A DNA stretch of 31,734 nt from Cudoniella acicularis (lineage: Eukaryota > Ascomycota > Leotiomycetes > Helotiales > Helotiaceae), in the NCBI GenBank assembly GCA_013054445.1, contig JAAMPI010000574.1, positions 1 to 31,734 of the forward strand, read 5' to 3'. Below, in pieces: positions 19,114 to 29,057 of the stretch. The notes under the pieces are model-generated. The model saw only the letters and a program-made list of their open reading frames with translations. It was not told the DNA's origin and made no database searches. The first letter of the stretch is position 1. Each line of letters starts with the position of its first letter. The position numbers and the translations under genes are program-made.

Positions 19114-19502
19114 GCTTGAAACTAGTAAGCCCTACTTACCGGCCCTTTTTTTCCAGCACTCTGGGAGGGAGTAGGGAGAACATTATCGCGCTAGTCGACA
19201 CTGTTCGTCATGATTTCGCGAATCCTCAAAATCACATGTTCCCTTATTATCACATTGTATCTAGGAGAAAGCTAGAGGCTGAGAGCTGTTATGGAATGGA
19301 AAATGTTACGAATTGAGAACCGTGGCCGGAGAGAACCCTTATAGAGAGAACAAATATGTGTACGAGTAAAGCGCCGGTTCCGCAACAAACTTCAGTGGGA
19401 GAAGTGCCAAAGTGCATTGTCAATTAGGAAACACGACCGACCATCGTAGGGGTAGCGATGCCTGTCGCTTGCGAACGCGTCCAAAAGAATCATGCATATG
19501 CG
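19114..19502. other. Upstream region of the P450 gene
   Basis: About 390 bp before the P450 TATA box. Short open frames (19095-19316 plus, 19589-19392 minus) show nothing recognisable. No clear activator palindrome was seen. Confidence 0.35.
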
Positions 19503-19510
19503 TATAAATA
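19503..19510 (+). promoter_or_regulatory. TATA box of the P450 gene
   Basis: TATAAATA about 157 bp before the ATG at 19667, with a C-rich leader near the start (CACACCACGTCTCTG). Confidence 0.5.
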
Positions 19511-19666
19511 TATTGAACCCCGCATTCAACGTTACACAAGATAAAGGGGACGAGCTCACCAATAACGTCCAAGAGCGAACCTGCAGCAAATTTACTTATA
19601 TATGTATGTCTGTGCCTGTCGATTCCTCACACTTGGCAATCACACCACGTCTCTGTTCTGAACAAC

Positions 19667-21583
19667 ATGCCCTTTTTTGACAAGATTCCCCTGACGAACC
19701 TTCCTTGGGCAATCGCGGGTTTAGTTGTCGGGTGGTGCATTCAGACTGCCATTTATCGCCTCTACTTTTCCCCGATTGCTAATTTTCCAGGCCCGAAGCT
19801 TGCGGCACTCACGCTCTGGTAAGTCGGTTGTCAAGTTCCCCTCTCAGGTAGTCTGCAGTAGCAAGCTGACGGTTGGCCAGGTACGAGTTTTACTATGATG
19901 TCTGGCTCGGTGGGAAATATGTCTTTAAAATTCAAGAGTTGCACAAGCAATATGTAAGTGTTTGAATTCGATCCTAGCTGCTTTCACAAACCGCGAGGAC
20001 TGTTTCGTCGAAATTCAAAATGGTTCCCAGAATTTCATCCATTTCTAGCGTTCCTAAATAGAAAGAGCGAAGATTTCGGAATACTAATGCAACGCTCAGG
20101 GCCCAATTATTCGAATAAATCCCTATGAGCTTCACGTCGAGACCCCGCAGTTCTACGAAGAATTATACGCCGGGTCAAGCAAGAGGCGTGACAAATACCC
20201 ATGGCACAATAAATGGGCTGCAAATGATTCTTCGGCGTGGGGGTCGATTGATCACGATGTTCGCCGTATGCGGCGTGGGGTCATAAATCCTTTCTTCTCT
20301 AAAGCTAGTGTTAGGCGTCTCCAACCAGTCATTCAAGAGCAAGTAGACAAGCTTTTGTCGCGGATTAAAGAATTTAAAGTTTCGGGAAAACCGCTGACTA
20401 TCTCGCTGGCTTATGTCTCATTGTCAAGTGGTACACATATGTCTATCTCCTATCTTAACTCACTTCCACTACAATGAGTTCTCATATCAAAACGCTAACA
20501 ACTTAAGTTTAGATGTTATCGCCAGCTACGCATTCGGGAAAAGCTATCAGCGCCTCGAGCAAGAAGATTTCGACCCAGCATACGCCCAATCAATGCACGA
20601 AGGAACCGCTGCCATGCACTTCAACAAGCAAATCTACTGGCCCTTTGCTCTCCTTGTGGCACTTCCACATTGGCTAGCCCTCTCCATTGCACCGGGCGTT
20701 TCCATGTACATTGGCTTCATTCTCGACTGTGAAAAGGCTATCAAGGCAATAAAGAATGACTTGCGCGATCCCTCCGCGGAGACAAGCCATCCCACACTCT
20801 TCCATGAGCTACTTCAGGGCGACGTCCCGGCCCGCGAAAAGAGCGTCAATCGGCTCGTACAAGAGGCGCAAATTGTTGTATCAGCAGGCACCGAGACAAC
20901 TGCTTGGTGTCTTTCTGTGATTACATTTCATCTATTGTCTAATCCCGCGAGTCTAGAAAAGCTGAGGAAAGAACTTCAAGAAGCGATTCCAGATTTGGAT
21001 GAGCCGGTGTCGGTGGAGAAAATTGAGCAGCTTCCGTATTTGACCGCGTGTATCCAAGAAGGTTTGCGGCTTTCGTATGGGGTCAGCACTAGGCTGCCAC
21101 GAGTTTCACCTGTGGATGTTATGGTGTTCAACGACGGGAAGAAGGACTGGCATATTCCAGCGGGGTAAGTCCCTACCAACCATATCCATTTCCTCACAAT
21201 GAAACTCTATTCTGATGGAATCTGATAAATCCTTCTAGACCCCAACAAGCATGACCTCGTATCTTATCCACCACAACGAATCATTATTCCCCAACTCCCA
21301 CGAGTACATTCCACAGCGCTGGATCGACAATCCCCGTCTTGATAAGTACCTCGTTTCCTTCTCTAAGGGAACAAGGCAGTGTGTGGGCATTAATCTCGCA
21401 TACGCTGAGCTATACACTACATTGGCGAATATTTTCCGGCGGTATGGAGGACCTGAGAGCGTGGGGCCAGAGGGAATCCTTGAGCTGTTTGAAACGATGA
21501 AGGAGGATGTAGAGATTGCGGCGGATATGTTTATCCCGTTTGTGAAGAAGGGATCGAAAGGGATTCGAGTATTTGTTAAGTAG
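19667..21583 (+). CDS. Cytochrome P450 monooxygenase, last splice junction doubtful
   Basis: Class II, membrane-anchored P450. Exons: 19667-19818, 19881-19953, 20100-20427, 20513-21164 and a last exon to 21583. An N-terminal TM anchor (LPWAIAGLVVGWCIQTAIY) and the hinge FPGPKLAAL are present. Later motifs are RRMRRGVINPFFSKASVRR, the I-helix AGTETTAW, ExxR (EGLRLSYG), IPQRW and heme loop FSKGTRQCVG with axial Cys about residue 446. The sequence type resembles trichodiene-oxygenase-like fungal P450s. With the best acceptor (CTAG at 21238) the last exon is out of frame by one base; with CAAG at 21249 the reading closes at 512 aa but loses the conserved TPTS after IPAG. So the gene is either recently broken or spliced unusually. 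The substrate is unknown; specialised metabolism is inferred from context. Confidence 0.87.
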
Positions 21584-21661
21584 AAGCGGTGATACGACCG
21601 GCCTTGAATATAAAGTAAGCTCTTCGCTGCTTGTTTTTTATTGAATTCAAAGTCTAGATGT

Positions 21662-21709
21662 CCGAGGAATTGGAGGAGGATCAAAAAAGACGGCAAGGGG
21701 AAGAAATAG
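21662..21709 (+). pseudogene. 3' tail of a second GFA-domain gene copy
   Basis: Reads PRNWRRIKKDGKGKK then TAG, against PKNWMRIEKEGKGKK then TGA at 18813-18860. Only these 15 codons and the 3' flank remain; no GFA body lies upstream, where the P450 ends instead. Confidence 0.65.
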
Positions 21710-21950
21710 TAGGCTTGCCGCTTGCTAGAATTGATAATATAGCTGATATTAATCTACTTCTCATGTCCTAAAGGAAGTCATTATTCTTCACAAAGCAGCG
21801 CTACTTTATTAGGAGTAACACTGGCTTTCTAAGTTTCTGATCGCGGACAGGGTTTTTAAAAGTGTTGAGAATTAGTTGATTACATAACAGATAGTAGGTC
21901 TAGAAAACATGAAAGTTGCGTACACGTAGTCTGGAGAGAGATCTAATAAA
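21662..21950 (+). repeat. Downstream copy of the diverged direct duplication
   Basis: Partner of 18813-19113, ending GGTCTAGAAAACATGAAAGT and GTCTGGAGAGAGATC. Together the copies bracket the P450 gene. Confidence 0.65.
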
Positions 21951-22230
21951 GAGGTAATCAGGCCGGTTGGGGGAGTGTAGAAATAGATCATATTATTTTT
22001 AATTTTTCTTTCCCTATCTTAGTCAAGTCAAAGCTTGAGATGGCGAAAAGCTGAGGCGAGGGTGACGATCGTAGAGAACAAATATTGAATATTGAAAAGG
22101 AGACTGCCAAGTCTAAAAGAGAATAATTCGTTCCCCCAGTCTCATTCTTTCAAGGAAGGATTACATTGCCTCCAGGTAGGACTCAATACCTATTTACCTC
22201 AGTCATTCTCTGCTTCCCCCTATTTTCAGA

Positions 22231-23553
22231 TCACAACCCCGCAACAGCTCGAAAAGCATTCACGTTATTAACTCCCATCCACTCTTTCAAAAACCCACTG
22301 GAACTCCGTGGCACATCAACCACAAAACAATCACTCCAAGCCATCTCAGCCCCTGTCACATTTTGTCCATCAATAAAACTCGCGTGTACGATTCCCCTCT
22401 CCCCCTCTCCCCAGACAAATGTGCCCCAAGCAACATCCAAAAAGCAACGAAAAGCCCCAGAATGTCCAATACAATCACCCAAAATAAGTCACCCATTTCA
22501 AATACTTGACGAAAGATATGAATGAGCCAGATAAGGCCGAATGTCGCGACTATGTGTTCGATCATGGGAATCGGGTTCTAGATATCGTTCACGCCGTGGG
22601 TTGAGGCGTAAGGAGGATAGTAACCTGTTGGAGGCATAGGGTTGCTCATGACGCTAGTGTAGCTGTGGCTGAGGGGGGCCCAGTTGCCGCAGCCAAAGTC
22701 GTTCCAGTGAGAGGCTTGCTTGTAGCAATCACTTGCGTAGACTGGGGAGTTTCCACCGATGGTGGTGATGTATGCGTAGGAAGGGATTTTGTGGCCGTGA
22801 ATGTTAGCGGGGATCAAGGGTGTTACTAGAAAGATGATGAAAAGTATGAGAATATCGAAGGTTAAAAGGAGGCGGATTTGTCGGGGAAGCGCAAAGTTCA
22901 AGTTCATCGGTACCATTTGGGTCGACATTAGGGCGAAGAGCAGTAGGCAAGGTGACGCGAGTGAAGTGCGTTCTGACAGGTATGCTTGTAGAGTGATGGC
23001 CACTGCAGTAACTGCTCGGAATGTGCAATACTTGCTGATGGGGATGAAGAAGAGCTTAGAACGTGGAGTAATGTGCCATTGGATGTTATTGTCAGGCTCC
23101 GTGGCGATAGGTATCATAGCTTCCACATCTGGGCTTGCTCCCGGGTTGTATTCTACTAGTTCCGTAGCAATAGATGTCATAGCTTCTACATCTTGGCTTG
23201 CTCTTAGGCTGTATTTTGGTGGTTCCTCGGCAACATTCTCCTGATATGTGGGTAATTCGGTTTCGGAGGCATGTGATTTATTTGGTATCCGAATCGTGAA
23301 TAATCGGTGGAATCTTGATCTTGTTTTGTTTGGACGTGTTCCCGATGTCGATGAATTGTTCAGGGGACTGATGATAATCGGACTGGATTGTGTTTAGAAC
23401 GCCGTAACTGAAAATGAGTAAAGACACGATCATGCTGAATAGTAGGACAGGCCAGGGCGTAGGTAGATTGCTCGGTGTGTAGATTGCGGTGATGTTGGAT
23501 GTATAGTTGGGGTTAAATTAGCCGTGGAGGACAGTCAGGGTCGTGTTCGACAT
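22231..23553 (-). pseudogene. Multi-pass membrane protein pseudogene, unknown family
   Basis: ATG at 23553 (MSNTTLTVLHG), stopped at codon 12 by TAA (23518-23520); the same frame continues NPNYTSNITAIYTPSNLPTP, then a TM segment (WPVLLFSMIVSLLIFSYGVL). A frameshift near 23280 leads to ETELPTYQENVAEEPPKYSL and two copies of a short unit, SQDVEAMTSIATE and SPDVEAMIPIATE. Next come TM segments (FRAVTAVAITLQAYL, LLLTFDILILFIIFLVTPLI), an extracellular-type loop (NDFGCGNWAPLSHSY), a TAG at about 22577, further TM segments (HIVATFGLIWLIHIF, FWVIVLDILGLFVAFW), a frameshift near 22440 and a C-terminal domain (WGTFVWGEGERGIVHASFID). At least four lesions. I do not recognise the family; the layout suggests a fungal-specific membrane protein. 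Confidence 0.7.
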
Positions 23554-23639
23554 CGCGGCTGTGATTGTTCAAATTTAGATACTGTCGGTTTTAGTGTTCC
23601 GGGTTGAGAGCGATGGCCTCAACTAGGGCTGGATTTTAG

Positions 23640-24277
23640 TATCAGTGGTAGGTGGGTGATGGTTTAAAGGTAGCTAAGCTAGCGCGATCAGGTCTTTGTA
23701 GGGCGACAAACGCGCTGTCTCAAGAGATTGTTCCAGAAGTGAGCCGCCTCATGAACGAAACAAGTCTCGGCAACATCTTAATATTTAAGCCAATCTTCCC
23801 ACCTCTCCCACGCCTACCCTATAGGAGAGGAGAGGAACAAGCCAATTATAGGAGAGGCGCAGAAGGGGCCACTTCTTTTTTCTTATAAGAGGAAAGGAGA
23901 GGAACACCTATAGAAGAAGAGAAGGAGGGCGTACTCAAAAGTGGCATTTGGCTGTTTTACTCTAAAGAGCCTCCTAATTTCCACAAAAAAGCTTCGACTC
24001 TCTTCTCCTGTTCCCGATTAATCAGAGGAGAGGAGAAGAACACTGCCACCCCTAGGAGAGGTATAGAAGGAACCACGAGCAGGAGGGGAGATCTTATACA
24101 CTATAAACAACTATTTGATAACGATATAATTAGTGATTAATATCTCTCTCCTATGCTACACCTAGGACTTATGTATAACAAGGCATAGTCTAATCTATAG
24201 ATAAGGCTTTAATAGGTATATCTCTTTTCTTTTAAGGCAAAGTATAGAGAATTATTATATATAATTTAGATAAGTAT
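23640..24277. repeat. Purine-rich low-complexity stretch
   Basis: Contains three dispersed copies of an AGGAGAGGAGAGGAAC-like motif (near 23823, 23885 and 24022) with similar context (CCTAT/CTATAGGAGAGG). AT-rich from about 24100. The open frame at 23652-23888 passes through this repeat and has no protein signature. Confidence 0.5.
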
Positions 24278-24518
24278 TGTTACAGACCTGGTCTGACGCG
24301 TCCCCCTTACCTGACGCGCCCTCCTTGCCTGCGACGCGTCCCCCTGGCCCCTTATCACGTGTCCTCGCTTAGCGGAACTCACCTCCTGTATATAAGGCCC
24401 CTTCAGGGCCACCTCTCTTCTTCTCTCCTTAGCTTAGTTTCTTCGATAATACAGCACCTTCTTGNAANTACGTCNACACGTGACGTCAGGGCCTTCGTGC
24501 CTTTACAGAGCTGTAACA
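24278..24518 (+). mobile_element. 241-bp LTR, TGTTACAGACCTGG family
   Basis: Begins TGTTACAGACCTGG, contains GACGCGTCCCCCTTACC units and GTATATAAGGCCCCTTCAGG (a TATA box), ends GAGCTGTAACA. Closely matches 31249-31491. The flanking 5-mers (AGTAT and CCAAA) differ, so it is not a simple solo insertion; it may be one end of a deleted element. Three undetermined bases lie at 24465-24475. Confidence 0.85.
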
Positions 24519-26006
24519 CCAAAAGGGAGGGAGTTCAAATAGACATTAATTTGACTTAAGAAGAGGAAGCTACGCTGCCTGAGAACACGTCTTTTATCCT
24601 CCTTCGCCTATGTCACGTGTCTGCGAACCACATGACCTAGCACCAGTGCCAGCATCCCCACTACATCACGTGATTCTACTAGTAAGCTAGCCGGTGATCA
24701 CGTTCCGAATACCGATGTCTTTTAACTTCTAAATCGAGTAAATGTTATCAATAAGGGGCTAAAACTGCTCGTGATTAGCTATACTAAGCAAGAATAGGAT
24801 AGGTAAAGTAAATAAGATCTCACGCACGTGACTAGTATCACGTGGTAAGGCAGAGAGGACGTCTATAGTAAAGTGTTTAAAAGTGAAGGTAAAGGTAAAG
24901 GCCTCCTTAGTGAATCGAGTATAGTCGTATAATCAAATCATTGGTTAAACCCCGGTATCGGGGAAATTAAGGCGGCGAGCGATGTAAGCACGGAATAATT
25001 ATATTCCGAGCGCACGTGCATTTATTCGATTGGTCCGCTTAAAGCGCCACTTGACTAAGCGAAATTTATCAGCCCGAGTTACTCCGGTCAGTGCCTTAAG
25101 TGCCTCACGAAAGGGTCGCCATTTTAATCGTACCCTTTTATTTCTCTCCCATGAAGCTTCTTGTCACTATATTGTAACCCCTGCCAAGTCTAAGGTGACT
25201 TGCATGCAATGCTACTTTGTTAAAGGTCCGAAAAGTGTGCGAACGGGTGACGCCGCTGCAGTCACTCACCTGAAAGATACCGGCATTTCCCCTGTAACAG
25301 CGAGCTGACAGGCGCGGAAACAAGATTCTATACCGATGACCGTTTCGCAACTATTCCGAAGGCTCGCAGGCTATGATGCTATTGAAATTGTAAGCGTAGA
25401 ACCTTCCTCGAGGCCAAACGTGCTCTGTCGGAAGAACAACTTCAGACATTTGAGCTGGCGTCAATTTAATAAATGTCAGAACAAACTACGGTATCCAAGT
25501 TTCCATTGCAATCTCGGCTTGGTGACTTGCGTTTTCGGGCGGCAAAAGCATTATGTTTTAATTACTGTACCCCGCTTATAACCTCATTCCGCAGAGCTAA
25601 TCGGGGAAGCTACCACAATATAGAGGTAGTTTTATATACAAGAAAAATCATTCTACAGTAGTGGGGTGTAGAGCGCGGGGTAATACGTTTGGATGCACTG
25701 AATCAGCCACTTGCGTCTTGTGCAGGTGTGTCGCGTGCTATTTCTTGATAAGCATGACATAAATGATCCCAGAAAAGCTTACATAATATGCTTCAAGGCT
25801 TTCCCCAGCGGTAGGTCATGCTTAAATACTTGTTCCGTGCCACACCATCTATAGCTATCGACCACCAACCCACATGCTCGCCATCTGTCAAAGTATTGAC
25901 CAAATTTAAGCCCGTATTGAGTTTCGAGCTTTAAGGCTGATGATCTAGAACTTCTAGAAACGGCTGTTTTCATCCAGACGACGAGACCAGTATTGGTAGA
26001 TATAAC
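24519..26006. other. Gene-poor stretch before the transcription factor
   Basis: About 1.5 kb. Many CACGTG sites lie between 24600 and 25020. Short open frames (25030-25308, 25336-25581, minus 26030-25779) show no recognisable domain. May contain decayed retroelement sequence next to the LTR, but I found no gag or pol motif. Confidence 0.35.
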
Positions 26007-28280
26007 TTGGGCCATCCCACGCTGTCCCAAGGCAACGGTAACGGTGCTGTAATGGCCTCTGCCCAGACTCGGGCACCCGCACGCTCGGGATCACCCATCT
26101 GCGAGTTGCGTGACGCGTTTGGAGATCCTAAGCCGCCAGACATCAGCCGCAAGATCACAGCCTGTGTTGCGTGCCGCAAGCAAAAGGTGCCAGATTCAGT
26201 TTCACCCCGTTCCACTAGCGGATATTCAAAAAGGGTAATCACTGACGCGGAGCTAGATTAAATGTCACATGGTGGATTCGCAGCCACCGTGTGCGCGATG
26301 CAAGAAAAAGGGGCTGCCATGCAACGTGAATCGCAGCTTGCAAATGCTACTTGAGAGTGACATAGTGTAAGTCAGATAGCTCCTAATATACCACAATACC
26401 CATCTGCTAAGCTAGTGCAACCTTTAGCTGGAAACAAGCTATAGAGAAGAAGATAGAAAAGATAGAAAAGGTAATTGGAACAATTGTGAAGGACCTGCCA
26501 AATTCAGAAGCTTTGGAGCAAATACAGCAGGACCTAGAAGATGAATCCCCATCAATGGATGAGGTCAATTCCGAGGACCATCAGCATGATCAGAGCACCA
26601 CAAGCGAACAGGCGAATCATCAGAGCCAATGGAGAATTGGCATAGACTTAGATTTAGAATCGGCTCTGGGAAATCTTCCCGGACATTACCTTTTTCAAAC
26701 TACTCCTACACGGTCAAAAGTCCCCAGGGATATCATCTCTCGCGGTATTATCAGTCTGGAGAGTGCACAGACCTATTTTGACGAGTATCGAAATCGATTA
26801 GATCATTTCCTGTACCGGATCTTGGGAGAACATAGCGCTGTGACTTTGGATCGCATAAGAAGGACATCGCCCCTTTTGACCGCGGCAATATGTGTAGTTG
26901 GAGCTCTACATCTAAATTCTCAAAATTTCAATCCGTGTTACGAAGAATTCCTCGCCTTGACCAGTACCCAGGGCTTTGTTAAGGGTCACACTCTCGACGA
27001 TATCCGAGCACTCTGCATTGGGGCTTTCTGGCTAAGTGATATGTCTTGGCCGCTGGTGGGCAAGGCAGTCCAAATAGCCACAGAATTACAACTACATAAG
27101 AGTTTCTTTAAGGCTCTTCAGGGCGACCGGGAACATTATTTACGCATTCGCTTATATTTCCTGGTCTATACCTGCGACCATCACTTTTCGGTGGCGTACG
27201 GTAGGCCGCCAATGACTCGAGAATGCGAAGCCGTACGGAATGCGAGGAAGTTCCTGGACTGCGAACACGCTATCGAAGATGATGGGCGAATTGTGAGCCA
27301 GGTCTTACGATGGAGTATCTGCTCTAATATCTATGACACCTTTGGAGTCGACGTTGATAGGCCTCTTTCCGATTCTGAGGTTCCACATGTGCGACGATTC
27401 AGTATAGCATTGGACAGCCTACGGGCTGAATGGGCGGACAGATTTTGCTCTAATTCCAACATAGGAAACTATCCCGTAAGTAACCGCACCTTCCCCGTCT
27501 TTTTATTTAGATGGAGTAGCGAATTTCGATGCCTCGCTACTCCTTGTGTCCTGAGGAAATAAAAGATTGTTGACCTCGGAATCATCAAGCATCACTAACA
27601 CTACGGAACTCTAGAACAAAGGTATCGGACTACAATACCATTTCGCAAAACTCTATCTCTGTTCTCATGCTCTTCGCGGAGCTGGATCGAGTCAGAGTAC
27701 ATCGCGCTCCCCTAATGCGGCCTTGGAGCTAGACGACATTGCTAACTCTGCGGTGCTTTCCGCTGTGTCTATACTGCGTGCCGTGGTTTTAGACACAGAG
27801 ATTCAGTCCTACCTCAACGGCTTGCCAATATATTTCGATATCATGATTGCCTTCGCAGTCGTCTTCCTTCTCAAAGTCTCTAGCCAATACTCTGCTTCTC
27901 TCCAGCTCGATGTCAAAGAAATTCAACGAATAACAACCACGCTGATCATGGTCTTGAAGGGAGTAACGTCAAGCATGCATCCTCGCCATCTATTGGTTAA
28001 TATCACGAAAGGCATTGACGGTCTCCTACAACGCTGCTTGATGGTGACGGATTTAAACACGTCTTCGACTAATATCTCGTCTGATGAGACGGAGGTCTTG
28101 CCGCCGCACGCACCACAAGAAATCTTGCCTGACTTCAACATGCTGAATGAAGACGCCAACATGTCGACCGATGCTATTTTCGATCAGTATTGCATGAGTG
28201 GCTACGATTTCTTGTGGCAGCAGGATAACGTCCCTCAAACGTGGAACTTTCCCTCAGAAAGTAACTTCCACAGTTTTTGA
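26007..28280 (+). CDS. Zn2Cys6 fungal-specific transcription factor
   Basis: Nuclear DNA-binding regulator. Exons 26007-26186, 26257-26366, 26428-27475, 27615-28280; coding length 2004 nt, 667 aa, all introns GT-AG with CTGAC or CTAAC branch sites where checked. The zinc cluster is split by intron 1: CVACRKQK joins IKCHMVDSQPPCARCKKKG, giving Cys 53, 56, 63, 72, 75, 82 with canonical CX2CX6CX8CX2CX6C spacing. A short coiled-coil-like linker follows (KQAIEKKIEKIEKVIGTIV, about 99-117). Residues about 215-355 fit the Fungal_trans middle homology region (LCIGAFWLSDMSWPLVGKA, FLVYTCDHHFSVAYGRPPM). The acidic C-terminus (DFLWQQDNVPQTWNF) could activate. No lesions. It lies 0.8 kb upstream of an MFS exporter on the same strand, its likeliest target. 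Confidence 0.93.
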
Positions 28281-29057
28281 TACAAAGGGGCTTCTAGAGT
28301 TACGCTTTACCATTCTAGAGGTATTCTAGAGGCCGGGGAGTTTTGCTTTTCTTTTGAGCGCTTGATGTCTTTAATGAACGAGTTTACAACCGGAGATTTC
28401 TAGAAATTGGCTGTTCAGCTTCAACCTCTATTTGTGTGGCTTTCTTATCAGTCTCATTCTATTAGAGCTGCGCCTCGCACGGCCCACAGAGAGGCACTGT
28501 ACTGTACCTACTGGCCATAGCGATGTGCCGCACCAAAGTTGCCGAAAATGCTCTAACGGGTCAAATGAATACGTCACATTTACTGATGACTAGTCACGAG
28601 CTCGAGGATGCCAACGATCTCAGAGTACTCCATCGACGAATCAGAGAGGTATCAGTCAAAGGGGAGGGTTGTTCACGTGACGAATGGAATCTCGGGAAGA
28701 AGTCCGACATTTATCTCGGACGACCGCCGATGTCCAAGCGGCATAGCTAGGTACCCTCTATAAGTCTAGAAATAGGTGGAATTGATATTTTCCTTTTCTA
28801 CAATACTTTCCAATTCTGTCTTGAATTCGTACAATTGAGTTTCCATCAACTTAAAAATAGCAGAGGCGCATCTACTCGGTCGAATTAGTCTTGGACACTT
28901 CGAAATTCTGCAATACCTATGCGAAGCTTCTATCTGGAATCCCTGGTCTCCATTTCTCTTAGTAGAACTAAATCTTCAAGCAAATTTTTGGATTGAATCA
29001 ATCAGATTTTACCAGAGTACATACTCTTGTCTTGACGTGACACCAAACGATTCCAGT
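28281..29057 (+). promoter_or_regulatory. Region between regulator and exporter, with CGG/CCG half-sites
   Basis: Holds CGG-N8-CCG (28693-28706), CGG-N4-CCG (28717-28726) and an adjacent CCG (28727-28729), about 330-360 bp before the exporter ATG. Inverted CGG triplets are the usual half-sites of Zn2Cys6 dimers. A 13-bp palindrome GATTGAATCAATC lies at about 28991. Binding by the neighbouring regulator is inference. Confidence 0.45.

Noticed and set aside
22801..23244. Plus-strand 147-codon open frame
   Set aside because: Antisense shadow of the membrane-protein pseudogene, whose TM segments are clear on the minus strand.
25779..26261. Minus-strand open frames overlapping the start of the transcription factor
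   Set aside because: No recognisable domain; one is antisense to the zinc-cluster exon. A decayed gene upstream is possible but not supportable.
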